A stretch of 64,000 bases of DNA from Ascaphus truei (GCA_036426205.1 CM071586.1:10803241-10867240), one strand, 5' to 3'; counted from the stretch's first letter, positions 19,914 through 30,860 are shown. Numbers and translations are program-made. Notes: generated by a model not told the origin, from the sequence alone.

Positions 19914-20845
19914 TGGGGTACTATGTGACCGGAATTGCCAGAGTACATGCAGAGACCAGCATTGTGCCGACGTTGTTTCTCGGCAGCAGACAGCTTGTTA
20001 CCTCCCAACTGCATTGGTTCCGGGGCGTCCCCGGAAGGGGGTGTAGGAGCCACGAACGATGGAGCAAGATGCCTTGAAACCCGTTGACGGTAACGAGAAC
20101 GTTCAGTCCTCCGCTCCTGCAGACGCTGGTCCACTCGAACGCACAGACCGATCAAATCCTCTAGGTCAGTGGGACGTTCCCGCGCTGCGAGCTCATCCTT
20201 TAGGGATTCAGACAGACCTTGCCAAAACGCTGAAGATAGTGCTTCATTATTCCATCCTGTCTCAGCAGCAAGTGTGCGGAACTCCACAGCGTACCGGGCG
20301 ACGGGTCGATCTCCCTGGGTTATGTGATGAAGAAAAGATGCTGCCGTTAATTGCCGTGCAGGGGTGTCGAAGACTCTGCGGAACTCCTGGATGAAGAGAT
20401 CGATGTCCTGTGTGAGAGGACCTTGTTGTTCCCAGATGGGAGAAGCCCATGCCAGCACCTCGTCGATGAGAAGAGCCACGATATAGCCGACCCTGGAGAC
20501 AGAAGAGACAAAACGAGAGGGCGAGAGTCGAAATTGGATGAGGCATTGGTTAAGGAAGCCCCTACATCCTTGGGGATCCCCAGCATAGTGTTTGGGAGTT
20601 GGAATACGAGGTTCCAAAGCAAACGAAGGTGCTGGAAAGGCGGTTGCGGAGGCTGTAGAAGCCACGGGTGAAGGTTCCCGACTGAGAGCTCGGACTTGAA
20701 CGGTAAGGGAATGAAGGCTTTGCTGTAACGTATCCATTCGCCTATCAGCTTGTTCCAGATAAGTCTCTAGCCTGGTGAAGAGATTTGTATGGGCATTTAA
20801 AGTACGCTCCACCTCAGCGGGGTCCATGTTTGTAGGGCTGAGCAT
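19877..20845 (-). CDS. gag of element C
   Basis: 322 codons, intact. The start codon at 20845 overlaps the putative priming site; a second Met (NMDPAEVERTL) lies 6 codons in and is also plausible. A coiled-coil-like helix (TRLETYLEQADRRMDTLQQS) precedes the capsid, which opens KHYAGDPQGCRGFLNQC and contains VRVDQRLQERR near its end. The zinc knuckle reads CMYSGNSGHIVPQC, so the second Cys of CCHC is Ser, which should weaken RNA binding. Length and layout are those of sushi/PEG10-type gag. The stop at 19877 is 15 nt beyond a frameshift-like heptamer AGGAAAC (19898-19892). Confidence 0.92.
   Translation of the reverse strand: MLSPTNMDPAEVERTLNAHTNLFTRLETYLEQADRRMDTLQQSLHSLTVQVRALSREPSPVASTASATAFPAPSFALEPRIPTPKHYAGDPQGCRGFLNQCLIQFRLSPSRFVSSVSRVGYIVALLIDEVLAWASPIWEQQGPLTQDIDLFIQEFRRVFDTPARQLTAASFLHHITQGDRPVARYAVEFRTLAAETGWNNEALSSAFWQGLSESLKDELAARERPTDLEDLIGLCVRVDQRLQERRTERSRYRQRVSRHLAPSFVAPTPPSGDAPEPMQLGGNKLSAAEKQRRHNAGLCMYSGNSGHIVPQCPHKPGNANSQ
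19892..19898 (-). promoter_or_regulatory. Putative -1 frameshift site AGGAAAC
   Basis: In the gag phase A GGA AAC, one base different from the GGGAAAC of element A and PEG10. It sits in the gag/protease overlap, where a -1 shift is needed. Confidence 0.5.
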
Positions 20846-20846
20846 A
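20836..20846 (-). promoter_or_regulatory. Putative self-priming site of element C
   Basis: Minus strand TATGCTCAGCC, one base after the LTR, overlapping the gag ATG. Perfect complement of GGCTGAGCATA in the 3' LTR. The 5' LTR copy (21220-21210) has one mismatch, GGCTGAGCTTA. No tRNA-type primer site is present. Confidence 0.65.
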
Positions 20847-20847
20847 A

Positions 20848-21635
20848 TGTTAGGACGTGCTCACCACAAACGAGACGGGACCGCGGTGCTGAGGTGGGAT
20901 AGGATATAACGCCACCCACAGCCATGAGGGCACGTCTTGAGAGTAGAGTGGTCTGGGAGTCCGGGTCGGGGCAGGAGAGGTACGGATGGTAGAGGGTGCT
21001 GTTTGCCAAGTCCGGGGTTAGAGAGAAGGACGTAATCGTTTACCGTTTGCCGGGTTCGGGATGCCAGAGGTGCGGAGAGTCGTGTTGCCGTATGCCGAGT
21101 TCGGGATGCCAGAGGTGCGGGTAGTCATAGAGGAAGCCGGTTTGATACACGAGGAAGACTGCAAAACAAGACAGGACTAGGGAGGCAGAGAGTGAAGAAC
21201 AACTGGTTCTAAGCTCAGCCGATGAGTTAATGAAGCTGTAGGGTATATATAGGCACGAGGGTCCAATGGCAGAGTAGCAAGGTGGGGGTGTGTGAATGGG
21301 CCAGGCTGAGGCAGGGATAGGTCCAGAGAAACCCCTGGAGGAGGGACTAGACGAACGAGCACATTTGATTGAGGCATTGTAAAGAGGAGATATGCCTTTA
21401 AGAGGCTGGTGCTCCTCCATGTGGACGCGCCCCCGTGTGGCCGTACTTGCGGGCACGTGACCGAGTACACGCCCAGGCCTGACACTAGAAGGGGAGCGCT
21501 GACGTGCGCGCGCGCCTAGGCAATATGGCGATCGGCTTCCTGGAGGGATGATCACGACGAGACGCGGGAGAGCCCGGCGGCACCACGAGTAAGTGAGGAG
21601 CACGCCGAGGACGGCGTGACTCCCAGGACCTTACA
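20848..21635 (-). mobile_element. 5' LTR of element C
   Basis: 788 bp, TGTAAGGTCC to GAGCACGTCCTAACA. Nearly identical to 15733-16522. Flanked on the right by the target duplication GAGAG. Confidence 0.93.
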
Positions 21636-21640
21636 GAGAG

Positions 21641-22380
21641 CTTGCACTCCATTTAACCCCCAAGCTGTCTATTAAAGCAGCTGTCCAAGCTGCCATTTTT
21701 TTTTACATTTTGTTTCTTCTCCTTTTAATATGTGCATCAATATAATCCACACAATGATAAGTAATTAGCTAAGTCGCCGATCGATCCGTTCTCCTGGGAT
21801 GGATCGGCGAAGATTCGGCTCGGGGGTTCACTAAATGGCTATCAGTGTAGCAGAAGAGGACCAAAGATGCAAAGTGCTGTGGGGAAGATAATGTGACCAG
21901 GCAGTCACTAGATACAATTATTATCTGCCAACGCATTACCTCCTTTCAAGCTGCAGGAGTACATTCCGTGGGATCTACCACACAGGCTAAGGTGTCGGAG
22001 TTGAGCAGGTGGTGCGTGGGACTTTTTTCTGTGTCAGAGGTACCGGTGTGGAGTACTCCAGTGGACATATCCTTTATGTGTTTCTATTTTATTCATTAAA
22101 TTGTTTTGTACGTTAGTACATACTGTTTTGGTTCCTTATCTGGATGCATATCCCTGTGTAAAAGCCATTGAGGCGGTGTGCTGTCTCGGGAGACCATTAT
22201 TACAGGAGGATCTCATTGGAGTAATACGTTTGGCAGATGAGCCCAGCTGATACCTGAAGGAGGGGTTCTCGGGCCAGTTCATCCGAGTTTATGATCACTG
22301 CCCATATCGATCTTTTATTCTGTAAGTGTAGACCTTTTATTTAGCGGGGTTTTCTATACCAAAACAAATAACACTATGTT
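21641..22380. other. Unassigned flank
   Basis: No supported gene. Contains an inverted pair gatcgatccgttctc / gatggatcggcga near 21779-21806 and poly-T/AT-rich stretches. Confidence 0.5.
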
Positions 22381-22492
22381 TTGTTTATTGTCTTTTCTCT
22401 CCTGTGCGCTTTAGGTCCTTTTCTGGCGTCTGAACTTGATGGATGTACTTCTTTTTTCAACCTTATCTACTATGTAACTATGTAAGGGTTAG
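22381..22492 (+). mobile_element. Interspersed repeat end with ACTATGTAA tail
   Basis: CTGAACTTGATGGATGTACT, TTTTTTCAACCTTATCTAC, then ACTATGTAACTATGTAA: the plus-strand counterpart of the element at 15236, ending in the same tail. Confidence 0.5.
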
Positions 22493-23144
22493 AAAGAAAA
22501 AGAAGCCATGGTTGTTGTGAAGACCATGAAATCCCAGCAGAAAGAATTCAGAAACGGCTGTCTGGTTCTTCGCCTGCATTCCTCAGTGGTGGAGTCCACT
22601 CTAAAACAGACACTGCAGCTTCATGCTGTAACATTTATGGAGTAGACTTTTACAGGGACACCGTAGCTTCATGCAGTAACATTTGAAGGAAGAGAGTGTG
22701 ATGGAGGTGCACTGTGACCGACCAACATTAAACACTATATAATAACTAGTCTCCTAGCACTGGGAGGAGCAATTTGGCAGAAGGCTGCGTAGTAAATATG
22801 GCCCTAATTCCCCAAATCTCACTTAGGAATATCTATTAGAATTTTAATAGAGAACAAATAAGAAACAATTTTTCCAACAACTTAGTTTACATTATACTTT
22901 AAGTCAGTGATTCCCAACATTTTTACACTACCAAAACAAATCATTTCCCCTTTGCTACCCCCATATTATAATCCGTGCACAAAGCAAGATGATCAAGATT
23001 TAGGGGTCAGGATCTCCAAAAATCCCATTTAGAAGGAATTTCTTTGATTGTATTATTTAATTGGATAATTGGTGAAGGTAAATAGCCCTATTTCCATATA
23101 ACCCCTCGTTCCCTCCACGTTTGTCCCTTTCCTTTCTTCACGTC
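22493..23144. other. Unassigned intergenic DNA
   Basis: AT-rich, no supported feature. Confidence 0.6.
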
Positions 23145-23660
23145 TCACCTGTACAGTATGTATATCTGTATTTAAATAGTGTCCATAGTGTACTCAGCTC
23201 TTTACAAGAAACAACACAGTACAGGGATTTATCAAACACGATCAGACAATAGGAAAGGAAATACCTGTCTCGGAGAGCTTACAATCTAAGGAGTATGTTG
23301 GGGGAATTGGAGACAGCAGGTGAGGGAATAAGTGCAGTAGATGGCAGTGCCTGGCCCTGATGGTGGGTCAGTGTAGTAGATGGCAGTGACTGTGGGTGTG
23401 ACAGTAGCCATGAGGCCAGGCTTATTGGGATGCTTCATTTAAGAGGTGAGTTTTAAGGTTTGACCTAAAAGGTGGAGAGAGGGTGCTCGGCGTATACAGA
23501 GTGGGAGTGAGTTCCACAGGTATGGGGCAGTGAGGGAAAAGGTTTAAGGTGAGAGAGCAGTAGAGGTGGAAAGGAGACAGAGCGCAGAAGCGGAGCAGGG
23601 ACATGAAATATGTAGAGGGGAGCAGAGAACTCTTTAGATGATCCAAAAAGATGTTCTGCT
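23145..23660 (-). mobile_element. Dispersed repeat (GAGCTTACAATCTAA family), copy 1
   Basis: Shares GGAAAGGAAAT, GAGCTTACAATCTAA, GACAGCAGGTGAGGGAATAA and GTAGATGGCAGTGC with 31262-31590. The downstream G-rich part (agagggtgctcgg, gagttccacagg) is typical of a noncoding amphibian repeat. Orientation is not firmly known. Confidence 0.55.
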
Positions 23661-26560
23661 TCATGTATCTTTTCCTAGATTAAACATATTCTATATGTCG
23701 CATGTCCATCCTCTAAGTACACCCTTTAGCCTTCGATATAGTTGTTAGCAACGGTCTTGGCACATGGTGCAAAATGCACCTAGACCTAGTTATGTCTGCC
23801 ATGTAATACTTTTCTATTAGCGTAATATGAAACAGCAGCCTGCAGTTTGTGAATACTATACCGACATGACAACTAAAATATTAACAGAATTCCCATTTGC
23901 TAAAGCTATGTAACGCCAGCTGCAGCCGTACTGTACATCCTGCAAAGGAAAACACAATAATGGAAGCACTCTGCATACCACAGATCCAGTTTAGTAATGT
24001 TATAGTTGTGCAGTTGTAGGCAGTGGCTCAGATGGCAGTGTAGCTGAGTATCTTCAATAGCATTCTGTATGAAAAGAAATCGCACAGACCCCCCGAGCAA
24101 ACCGGAGACATCCCAGAATCTGCAGCTTCAGGGATCTACTGTACATTGTTTTTATTTGCACAGTAGGTAGCGATGGGGGAAGTCCATGTGGAACAGGGAT
24201 TGTGTAGAGAAATCAACGCAGGTCCCAGTAGAATCACAAATGGTCCCAGTCCCAGGGAAATGCATGGCTCCCTCACAGCCACACAAATAATAATCAATGC
24301 ATCAGCTTAGCAAACATTTGCTTTTTCGGCCTTTGACTGTACAGCATTTAGAAATGCAGCATTGTGAGGTCAGGCAATATTTTGGGCTCAGTTGAGCCTT
24401 TTTCCGCAAGGAGAGTACAGGTCTCTACAACTGGACTAGTTACAGAATAACCTTGGCCCTATTGTTATTGCACATGCATATTATATATTGGGTGACATTG
24501 TGCCTCTAATTTAAAAAAAAAAACCATATCAAGATCTTTTTACATTTAAAGGCTCTGTAAATTAATCCTTAACCGAGACATACAGTAATGTTTAGGTTAA
24601 GATACATCTCTCTACTGATTGAAACTGTTCATTATCTGCCCTGTAACAGGGTAGGCAAGTCTCATACACTCTCCGCTTCCAATGTAGTCTTTCCATTTAA
24701 TCATACAGTCCATTCTGGCCTGGCTACATGACCTGCAGTCATGTCATCCATGTACTTATGGCTCCTTGTAATAGGTTGTAACCATTATACAGAATAATGG
24801 TGTGGCCAATTGCAATAACTTAATGGACCAGTGAGAAAATGTCATAGGTATAGTCAAGTTAAATGCTGAGGACCTTTGTGCAAAATTAACGTACAATCTT
24901 GACTTAATCTCAAACTTGTGAATACCTACCAGGCCTTTAGAGTCATACAACCACTAGGATTCGGCTTCAGATTTGTGGTAACCCAAACAGCTCTCAAACA
25001 GAGGGAATCTGTTAGGCTAGTTTGTGATGAATTATCCAACTGCATTGAACAGTTAAAGGGTACATTTGTAAAATGGCCATTGACTTGCATGGCAAAGACG
25101 TTTGACTCAAAACATCTCCATCACCAAGAGCAAGTGTTACAAATTTCCATGCTTAATGTAATCTTTTGGCCAATGTCCCCTCAGGTTCATTTCTCCTCCC
25201 TTAACATGGAGGAGCTTCCTGTGGAATCAGAAAAGAAATACTCAACAGCATATATATATATATTGTACATTATTTTATTTGCGTAGCATGCAGAAAATAT
25301 GGGTTCTTGCACATATTCTTCACAATGACCACAACAGCGACAGAAACTACAAGACTTGAGCAACCTACTGCCACCAACACCTAACGTTCTACAGAAGGCT
25401 TGGACTGCTGCTTTACGGCAAGTGCATTGTTGCTCTGAGGACCAACAACATAAAGGGGGCCAATCGTTGCCAATTCATTTTCCTCTGAGTTCGGACCTGC
25501 AGAAATAGGGGAAATGTAAATATGGGGAAAGGGACCCCACGCGTAAATGTACTATTTTCAGGTTTGACCTAATAGACCGCTCTACAGTGGACAGTCGTCC
25601 ACCCCACCGAGATATTGGAGGTCCCGGATTATGGTAATGGATTTCAACATCCCATCCTCTTAAATTAAGATTTGAGAAAAAAAAAGGAAGAAGGAGCAGG
25701 GAAGAATCTGGCTGTGGAACCAACCTTCAAAACCGGGCCAATGCCTCTTCACTTAAGTCAGTGAGCTTCAAAAAATATTTGATAAGCTCGGGGGGGGGGG
25801 GAACCCTTTGATCGGCCCCTTGGTCTGCATGGAAAACACCACAAGGTCTGGTAGTGTGGAGCAAGTGAGAAGGTATAGATGGCAAATTCTATCGCAGCCG
25901 TCGGGCCTTTAAAAAGTTTTGCAAGTCATAGAGTCAAACTGAACCAATTACAGAGGAATGCATAATTTGTTAAAATTAGATCCTCGTCAACATTTCATTT
26001 TTGAATGCTTGTCCTGGGAAGAATTGTAAACGGAAGTTCAGCACAAATGTCTGTCTTTCCACCTTCTGTAATCTTATCTATGAAAGTCCTGTAATCAAGG
26101 TAACAAGCTTGGATGGACAACCTTTGGGGTACAATTGTACTGTACTTTATCTGACTCAAATAATAATACTGCAATAAAGACTTGTTGCTATATTCCCTAC
26201 CCAGAATCCCCTGCTGAGGTCATCACCTCTGTTCATCAGATTGTATTATAGCTCTAGTCATTACGAGTCTTACTTAGGAAGGACCAGTTAGCTTAAGGAA
26301 ATTCTAGAAGCAGGAATGAACTTCTAAAATTAAGGGAATAAGAGAAAAGAGATCATGGTAGTGCCATGTGAAATTCACCTACAGCTTCTCTTTTCTCAAA
26401 CCTTCTAGGGCCTGGATAGTAGATGTTCTGTCTCCTGCTCTGGCCTCCTGTTACCCCACAGTTCCCAGTTTCACAGTAGCCACAGATGTTATTTGGGCCC
26501 TCCATTAAAGACCTGTTGTGAAGATTTTAGCAGACAAGGATCGGATGAGATTTAACTGTA
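23661..26560. other. Unassigned intergenic DNA
   Basis: Nearly 3 kb without a recognisable gene. Short (TA)n at 25248-25262 and a G run at 25790-25801. Open frames of 60-120 codons show no domain or codon bias that I can support. Confidence 0.55.
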
Positions 26561-26700
26561 AGGCTGCGTCCATGGTATGGACGATCGTGCGGACGCATCC
26601 TCACGCTGAGCGATCAGACTGCCAAAAGGCAGTGATCGCGTCTATACAGCATGCGGGCGCAAGCACATAGAAGCGGGAGGGGGCGCGCACGGCTGAAGCA
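26561..26700. other. Possible DNA-transposon end
   Basis: AAGGCTGCGTCCATGGTATGG followed by CpG-rich sequence, in an AT-rich setting. It resembles the ends of short frog DNA transposons and abuts the RNase H remnant of element D. Weak call. Confidence 0.25.
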
Positions 26701-27255
26701 CGATCATCCACCCCTTCTCTAGAAAAGAAGTCAGCATTAGCCTTTTTTTTCCAGGCCTGTGCTGAATCTCAAATGAGAAGGGTTGGAGGGCCATATTCCA
26801 CCTGGTCAATCTAGCATTGGAGTCCTTCATACTATTTAACCACTTTAATAGAGCATGGTCCGTCACCAGAGTAAAATTGACTCCTGCCAGGTAATGCCTC
26901 AAAGCCTCGATTGCCCACTTTACTGCGAGGCACTCCTTCTCAATCACTGAGTAGTTTTTTTTCCCTCGGGAACAATTTCCTACTCAGAAAAAGGATCGGA
27001 TGTTCGACTCCCTCAAACTGTTGTGACAACACTGCCCCTAGCCCTATTTCTGATGCATCGGTTTGCACTACAAAAGGCCTGTTGAAGTCTGGGCTTCTAA
27101 GGACGGGACCCTCTGATAGACACCTTTTTATGTCCTCAAAGGCTCTCTGACATTCCCTTGACCATACCACTTGTGTAGGGGCACACTTTTTTGTGAGGTC
27201 TGTTAGTGGTGCTGCAACTTCCGAGTAGTTGGGGATGAACCTCCTTAGTGCGCTC
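26642..27255 (-). pseudogene. RT end and RNase H of element D
   Basis: From about 27255 the pol frame reads RFIPNYSEVAAPLTDLTKK, the RT connection, then WSRECQRAFEDIKRCL and VVQTDASEIGLGAVLSQQF of RNase H. A 1-nt slip near 26945 follows, then KECLAVKWAIEALRHYL and LVTDHALLKWLNSMKDSNAR. The frame ends in unrelated sequence near 26700. RNase H would degrade the RNA of the RNA/DNA hybrid. Non-functional fragment. Confidence 0.87.
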
Positions 27256-27810
27256 CTCGGGTTGTATCCAGCGAGTACACAAGTCCAATAACTGCTGAGC
27301 GAGGACCCGGGGTCTCATCTTAGCGGTGTACTTCAGGTTCTGGAACTGTTGCCGGTAGGTCTCTGGGGTCAGACCTAAGCGATCAAGTATGGCGGCTTTT
27401 ACTTGTTGGTAGTCCATTGCCTGATCTGCTGGGAGGCCCTGATATGAGGCCTGGGCTTCTCCTATGAGGAGCGGGGCCAAAGCAGTTGCCCAGCGATCTG
27501 CAGCCCAGCGATCTGCAGCCCAGCCCTGAGCTTCGGCAACCCTTTCAAATGTCAGTAAAAAAGCCTCGGGATCCTCGTTCGGAGCCATTTTCCTCAGGAG
27601 GACCGGGGGTTTGTTCGCAAGTTGTGGACTGGCAGACCCCTGGAATTGGGTCAGCAGCTTGGCCATCCGCACATCCTGTGCTGCCTGCTGCTGGGTTAGG
27701 AGCTGGGTTTGTTGCTGCAATAGTAGTTGGGCCTGCTCCTGCATTAACAGTCCCTGCTGTCTGGTCTGCTCGCACAGAAACTCATTTAAAAATTCTTTTA
27801 TTTTTCTCAT
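27136..27810 (-). pseudogene. gag of element D with SCAN-like capsid
   Basis: Starts MRKIKEFLNEFLCEQTRQQG, a Q-rich coiled coil (LLLQQQTQLLTQQQ), then NEDPEAFLLTFERVAEAQGW, LIGEAQASYQGLP, DYQQVKAAILDRLGLTPET and CTRWIQPEERTK. A tandem duplication gives WAADRWAADRW. Beyond about 27255 the gag frame runs in the wrong frame through RT sequence to a stop at 27136. The capsid matches that of element B. Confidence 0.87.
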
Positions 27811-27864
27811 TTTGTGTGTGTGTGTGTGGGTGGCCCTTCAACTGCAGGGGCCTCTCAAAATCTC

Positions 27865-27881
27865 GACACTTTCTGACACCA
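27865..27881 (-). promoter_or_regulatory. Primer binding site of element D
   Basis: TGGTGTCAGAAAGTG..., sharing the first 11 bases with the tRNA-Leu-type site of element B, two bases inside the LTR end. Confidence 0.6.
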
Positions 27882-27883
27882 TA

Positions 27884-28324
27884 TGTTGCAGGGAACATGC
27901 AACCACACACTCGGGTTCCCTTGATAAGGCTTATTTATTGAGTCTTAAAACATACAGCACACAAAAACAAAATAGCTTCCCATCAGCAGACAAAAAGAAA
28001 ATAGCTTCTTCTTCAGCAGACAAAACAAAATAGCTTCTTTTTAGCAGACAAACAAAGCAGCTTCTCGTTTGCATGCAGGACACAGACAGTTCATTAAACA
28101 TGTACTTTGCAAACAGACCTTCTAGCAGTAATCTCCCCAGTATTTCAGTCCTCTCTCCTGACCAGCTAGCCTGCATGTGTGCACAGCCTGGGGGTTTTAA
28201 AACACTTTGATCATGCAGACTAATTAAGCAGCCCTTCCCAACTTAACCTCATCACTGCTGCACTGCAAGCCTAAACATAGGCTTGCCAGGTATATGGCTG
28301 GTGACGTTCATTCACCCTGTCACA
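27884..28324 (-). mobile_element. LTR of element D
   Basis: Minus strand TGTGACAGGGTGAATG to TTCCCTGCAACA, about 441 bp, next to the primer site. The middle holds an A-rich microrepeat (agcttc / agcagacaaa units, 27975-28065). Confidence 0.65.
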
Positions 28325-28811
28325 CACAGGTTTAGCATATTTTAAAACTTGTACTAAGATTTTGCCCATCTCTATACACCATCCCAGTGTCATGTTGGCA
28401 AACCCTCTGAGGCATCTCTAGAGTTGGTCTTCAGAACGGGATGTTTGGTTGTACCAGTGCTATAAGGCAGCAATACTGTACCTTTAGATGCAGCACAGAC
28501 AAGTCATCTTCAACTTCTAACTTGCAAAGTCAAAGACTCTCCTGGATCTTTATTTTGCCTTACTTTTATACAAATAAATTCACTAACATCATTAAATAAT
28601 TTAATCTAAAATTTCCAATTACTCCTGTGATCTCCTTAGCATAAGTCCTGCTACAACATTTGCATTCCAGAACCCTCAAGTAAGCATTCTCTGGAGGCAT
28701 TTAGTCCAATGTCTCTCAGAATTGTAGACTATAGTACATCTTATAAGTGACAACCATTGACTGACACTAGTCAGTGACAACCATTGACTGACTGACCATT
28801 GACTACTACTA
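28325..28811. other. Unassigned DNA
   Basis: No gene seen. Near 28747-28805 ACCATTGACTGAC-type short tandem duplications abut the Penelope fragment. Confidence 0.5.
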
Positions 28812-29093
28812 GTGAGATTTCGAGTTCTTGAGCATAGCAGAAACATTAAGTACGCCACAAAGGACCTGGAGTCTCTCAAAAAAATAACATCAATAGCCAA
28901 GCATTTTCTTCTTAAGCATGACTCGGATTATGCATCATTACGGGCCTTTGCAATAGACAATGTTTCATTGGGTATACGTGGTGGGGACCCGGAGAAGACA
29001 TTGTTACGTAGCGAGTCCAGATGGACCATTCAGATGGACTCAATGATTCCGCATGGTCTGAATGACTATCTGGGCTTCTCTGTGTTTTTGTAA
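28812..29093 (+). pseudogene. Penelope endonuclease C-terminus, truncated
   Basis: 93 codons in one frame: RFRVLEHSRNIKYA matches the helix after the GIY-YIG motif, then KHFLLKHDSDYASLRAFAID and GGDPEKTLLRSESRW, the Glu-containing end of the nuclease, then MDSMIPHGLNDYLGFSVFL, a typical Penelope C-terminus. It begins GTG-AGA with no ATG and lacks the GIY and YIG strands, so it is a 5'-truncated insertion. The lineage differs from the element at 6149. Confidence 0.8.
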
Positions 29094-29590
29094 ATTACTC
29101 AATTTATTCATACAACTTCTCCATTTTGACTAACCTTCACTTCTCTTATTTATTTAATTTTCTGTGTGGCCATCTCTTCTGCCTCTGTTTTAATTTTGTT
29201 CTCTCTCATTTTTATCGTTCCTTCTTCTCTTCTCCTTTTATCCTGCCTGTTACTCTATACAAAACATCTATTTGGGTCTCAACTTTTCAAAATTTCTAAG
29301 GACCAGGTGTATGTGATTGTCTATAGTAGCTACACTTCTTTTATTATATTTTTATAAGGGCACTCAATACATTCTCTGTCTTGTTACTCCCCTCTTGTAT
29401 GCTGTGTGCCATACAGCAGTGAGAATTACCCAGAATCCGAGGCGTACATTATTTCTGATAGGCAGACAGGACTAGCAATGGAAGCAGTTATGTGCAGATC
29501 TGACCAACTGGATGTTTACATTATCATCCATTATGCTGTGCGACTGCTACGAACAGGAACCAGACAAGAATGGTGTCTACATAGGGGCCT
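29094..29590. other. Probable Penelope 3' region and flank
   Basis: T-rich sequence after the Penelope stop codon; boundary not determined. Confidence 0.35.
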
Positions 29591-29940
29591 TTATCTCGGG
29601 AAGCAGGGGGTCCCCGGACCTGAAACCAATGCGGTTCAGCTCCGGAGACCCCCTGCACATGTACACTATGAATAAAATTGTATTAAAAATAATTTTTAAT
29701 GTGCCGATGTTTGTGCCGAGAGAGCGGCGGATCTCTCTCTGCTGCAGACACATCTCGGCAGGGGACAGTTTCTCGCCAGGCAGACTGTCTCGCCACCAGT
29801 TAGTCGCCATCTTGTCAAATGGTGGTGGCGCATTGATTCGCCAGGGATTCGGCCCTTCCTGCATACAGCGAGGGCAACACTCCAAAAACATGGCAAATTC
29901 AAACCCCTGGCGAATGCAATTTTCCGCTGCTTAGTGCATA
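29591..29940. mobile_element. Noncoding repeat with terminal hairpin
   Basis: An imperfect inverted repeat 29603-29656 (GCAGGGGGTC...CGGACCTGAA against TTCAGCTCCGG...GACCCCCTGC) lies at its left edge. Further CpG-rich sequence follows. Resembles a MITE-like frog repeat; the family is not known to me. Confidence 0.4.
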
Positions 29941-30124
29941 GACCCCTAAGTCTTTTTTCAAAATATTGATCTTTTTCCCCCCACATGAAATAGGAGACTA
30001 ACACTACTTCCATTCTTTCCGGTCTGTGAATGAAATTGATGTTACGTGGCTGAGTGCTCTCTCTATATTCCATCGCCATTATGTGTTGCAGTACTACCAG
30101 TTGCACGGGCAGGTCCATCTTTTA

Positions 30125-30500
30125 CAGATCATTTTGAAAAACAATGCCCGGAGCTCCTGGTTCCTCAGACTGTATATGATAGGGTTGAACAATGGAGTGA
30201 CCGCAGTATGCAACAGTGATATGAGCTTGTTTACAATCCATGGCTTGCCATCGGCTGGGACAATATATTTAGAAAGCTGAGGTCCATATTACATGCACAC
30301 AGCCGCCAGTTGGGAGCTGCAGGTGAAAAAGGCTTTTTGACGACCAGTGGTTGAAGAGATTCCAAGAATGGTGAGGAAGATGCAGACATAAGTTATGATG
30401 ATGAACACAAAGGGGAAAAGACCGATAGGGTAGGTTGGCACTGTAAATGTAATATTGTTGAAATGAACATACTGTAGAAATGGATGACATGTGGATGAAA
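30125..30500 (-). pseudogene. Olfactory receptor pseudogene, C-terminal part
   Basis: Minus-strand codons give a TM5-TM6 region FPFVFIIITYVCIFLTIL, then GRQKAFFTCSSQLAAVC (the conserved KAFxTCxSHL motif), an in-frame TAA near 30290, and a TM7 stretch ending TAVTPLFNPIIYSLRNQEL with the NPxxY motif. A short C-terminal tail ends near 30125. Only about the last 120 residues of a roughly 310-residue receptor are recognisable. Olfactory receptors are rhodopsin-like GPCRs of sensory neurons; this copy is a broken relic with no neighbouring receptor gene in the window. Confidence 0.85.
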
Positions 30501-30860
30501 TGGACTGGGGGGGGGGGGTTCTCTGGAGATGAGGTTGTTGGTGGTGTGCAGAATCCATTTCATCTCCATTTTGTCTGTCTTTGTCTTCACAAGTCTCTGT
30601 CTTGTGTCTCATGCTGAGTTCCTGCAATCATTCGTGTGTGAAAGAATGTGCATGTTGCGAGTGTATCAGGTTGACCACCAGTAGACTCAAGAACAAAATC
30701 AACCTATGCCCAGAAATGAGAGGGAAGCACGTATTCTGCAGTATATTCAGATTTAAAAATGTATCCTAATATACCTTGTTCATTGTATTAAGATGCTGTA
30801 ACCCAGTTTTTTCTCATTTAGTGACCTTTACAATGATTGGTTTAGAAAAAGGAGGAGATA
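30501..30860. other. Unassigned DNA
   Basis: G run at 30507-30518; nothing else supported. Confidence 0.5.

Larger units (their letters stand above)
15733..21635 (-). mobile_element. Element C: complete sushi-class chromovirus
   Basis: A 5903-bp element on the minus strand with LTRs at 15733-16522 and 20848-21635 and the 5-bp duplication GAGAG on both sides (15728-15732 and 21636-21640). It carries gag, protease, RT, RNase H, integrase and chromodomain in canonical order. gag is open but pol has two frameshifts. The LTRs are very similar by eye, suggesting a young insertion. The architecture is that of sushi-class elements, the ancestors of mammalian PEG10/RTL genes. Confidence 0.93.
26642..28324 (-). 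mobile_element. Element D: deleted Gmr1-like gypsy element
   Basis: Minus-strand order: LTR (27884-28324), tRNA-Leu-type primer site, gag capsid, then directly the end of RT and RNase H. Protease, most of RT, integrase and the 3' LTR are missing. Confidence 0.8.
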
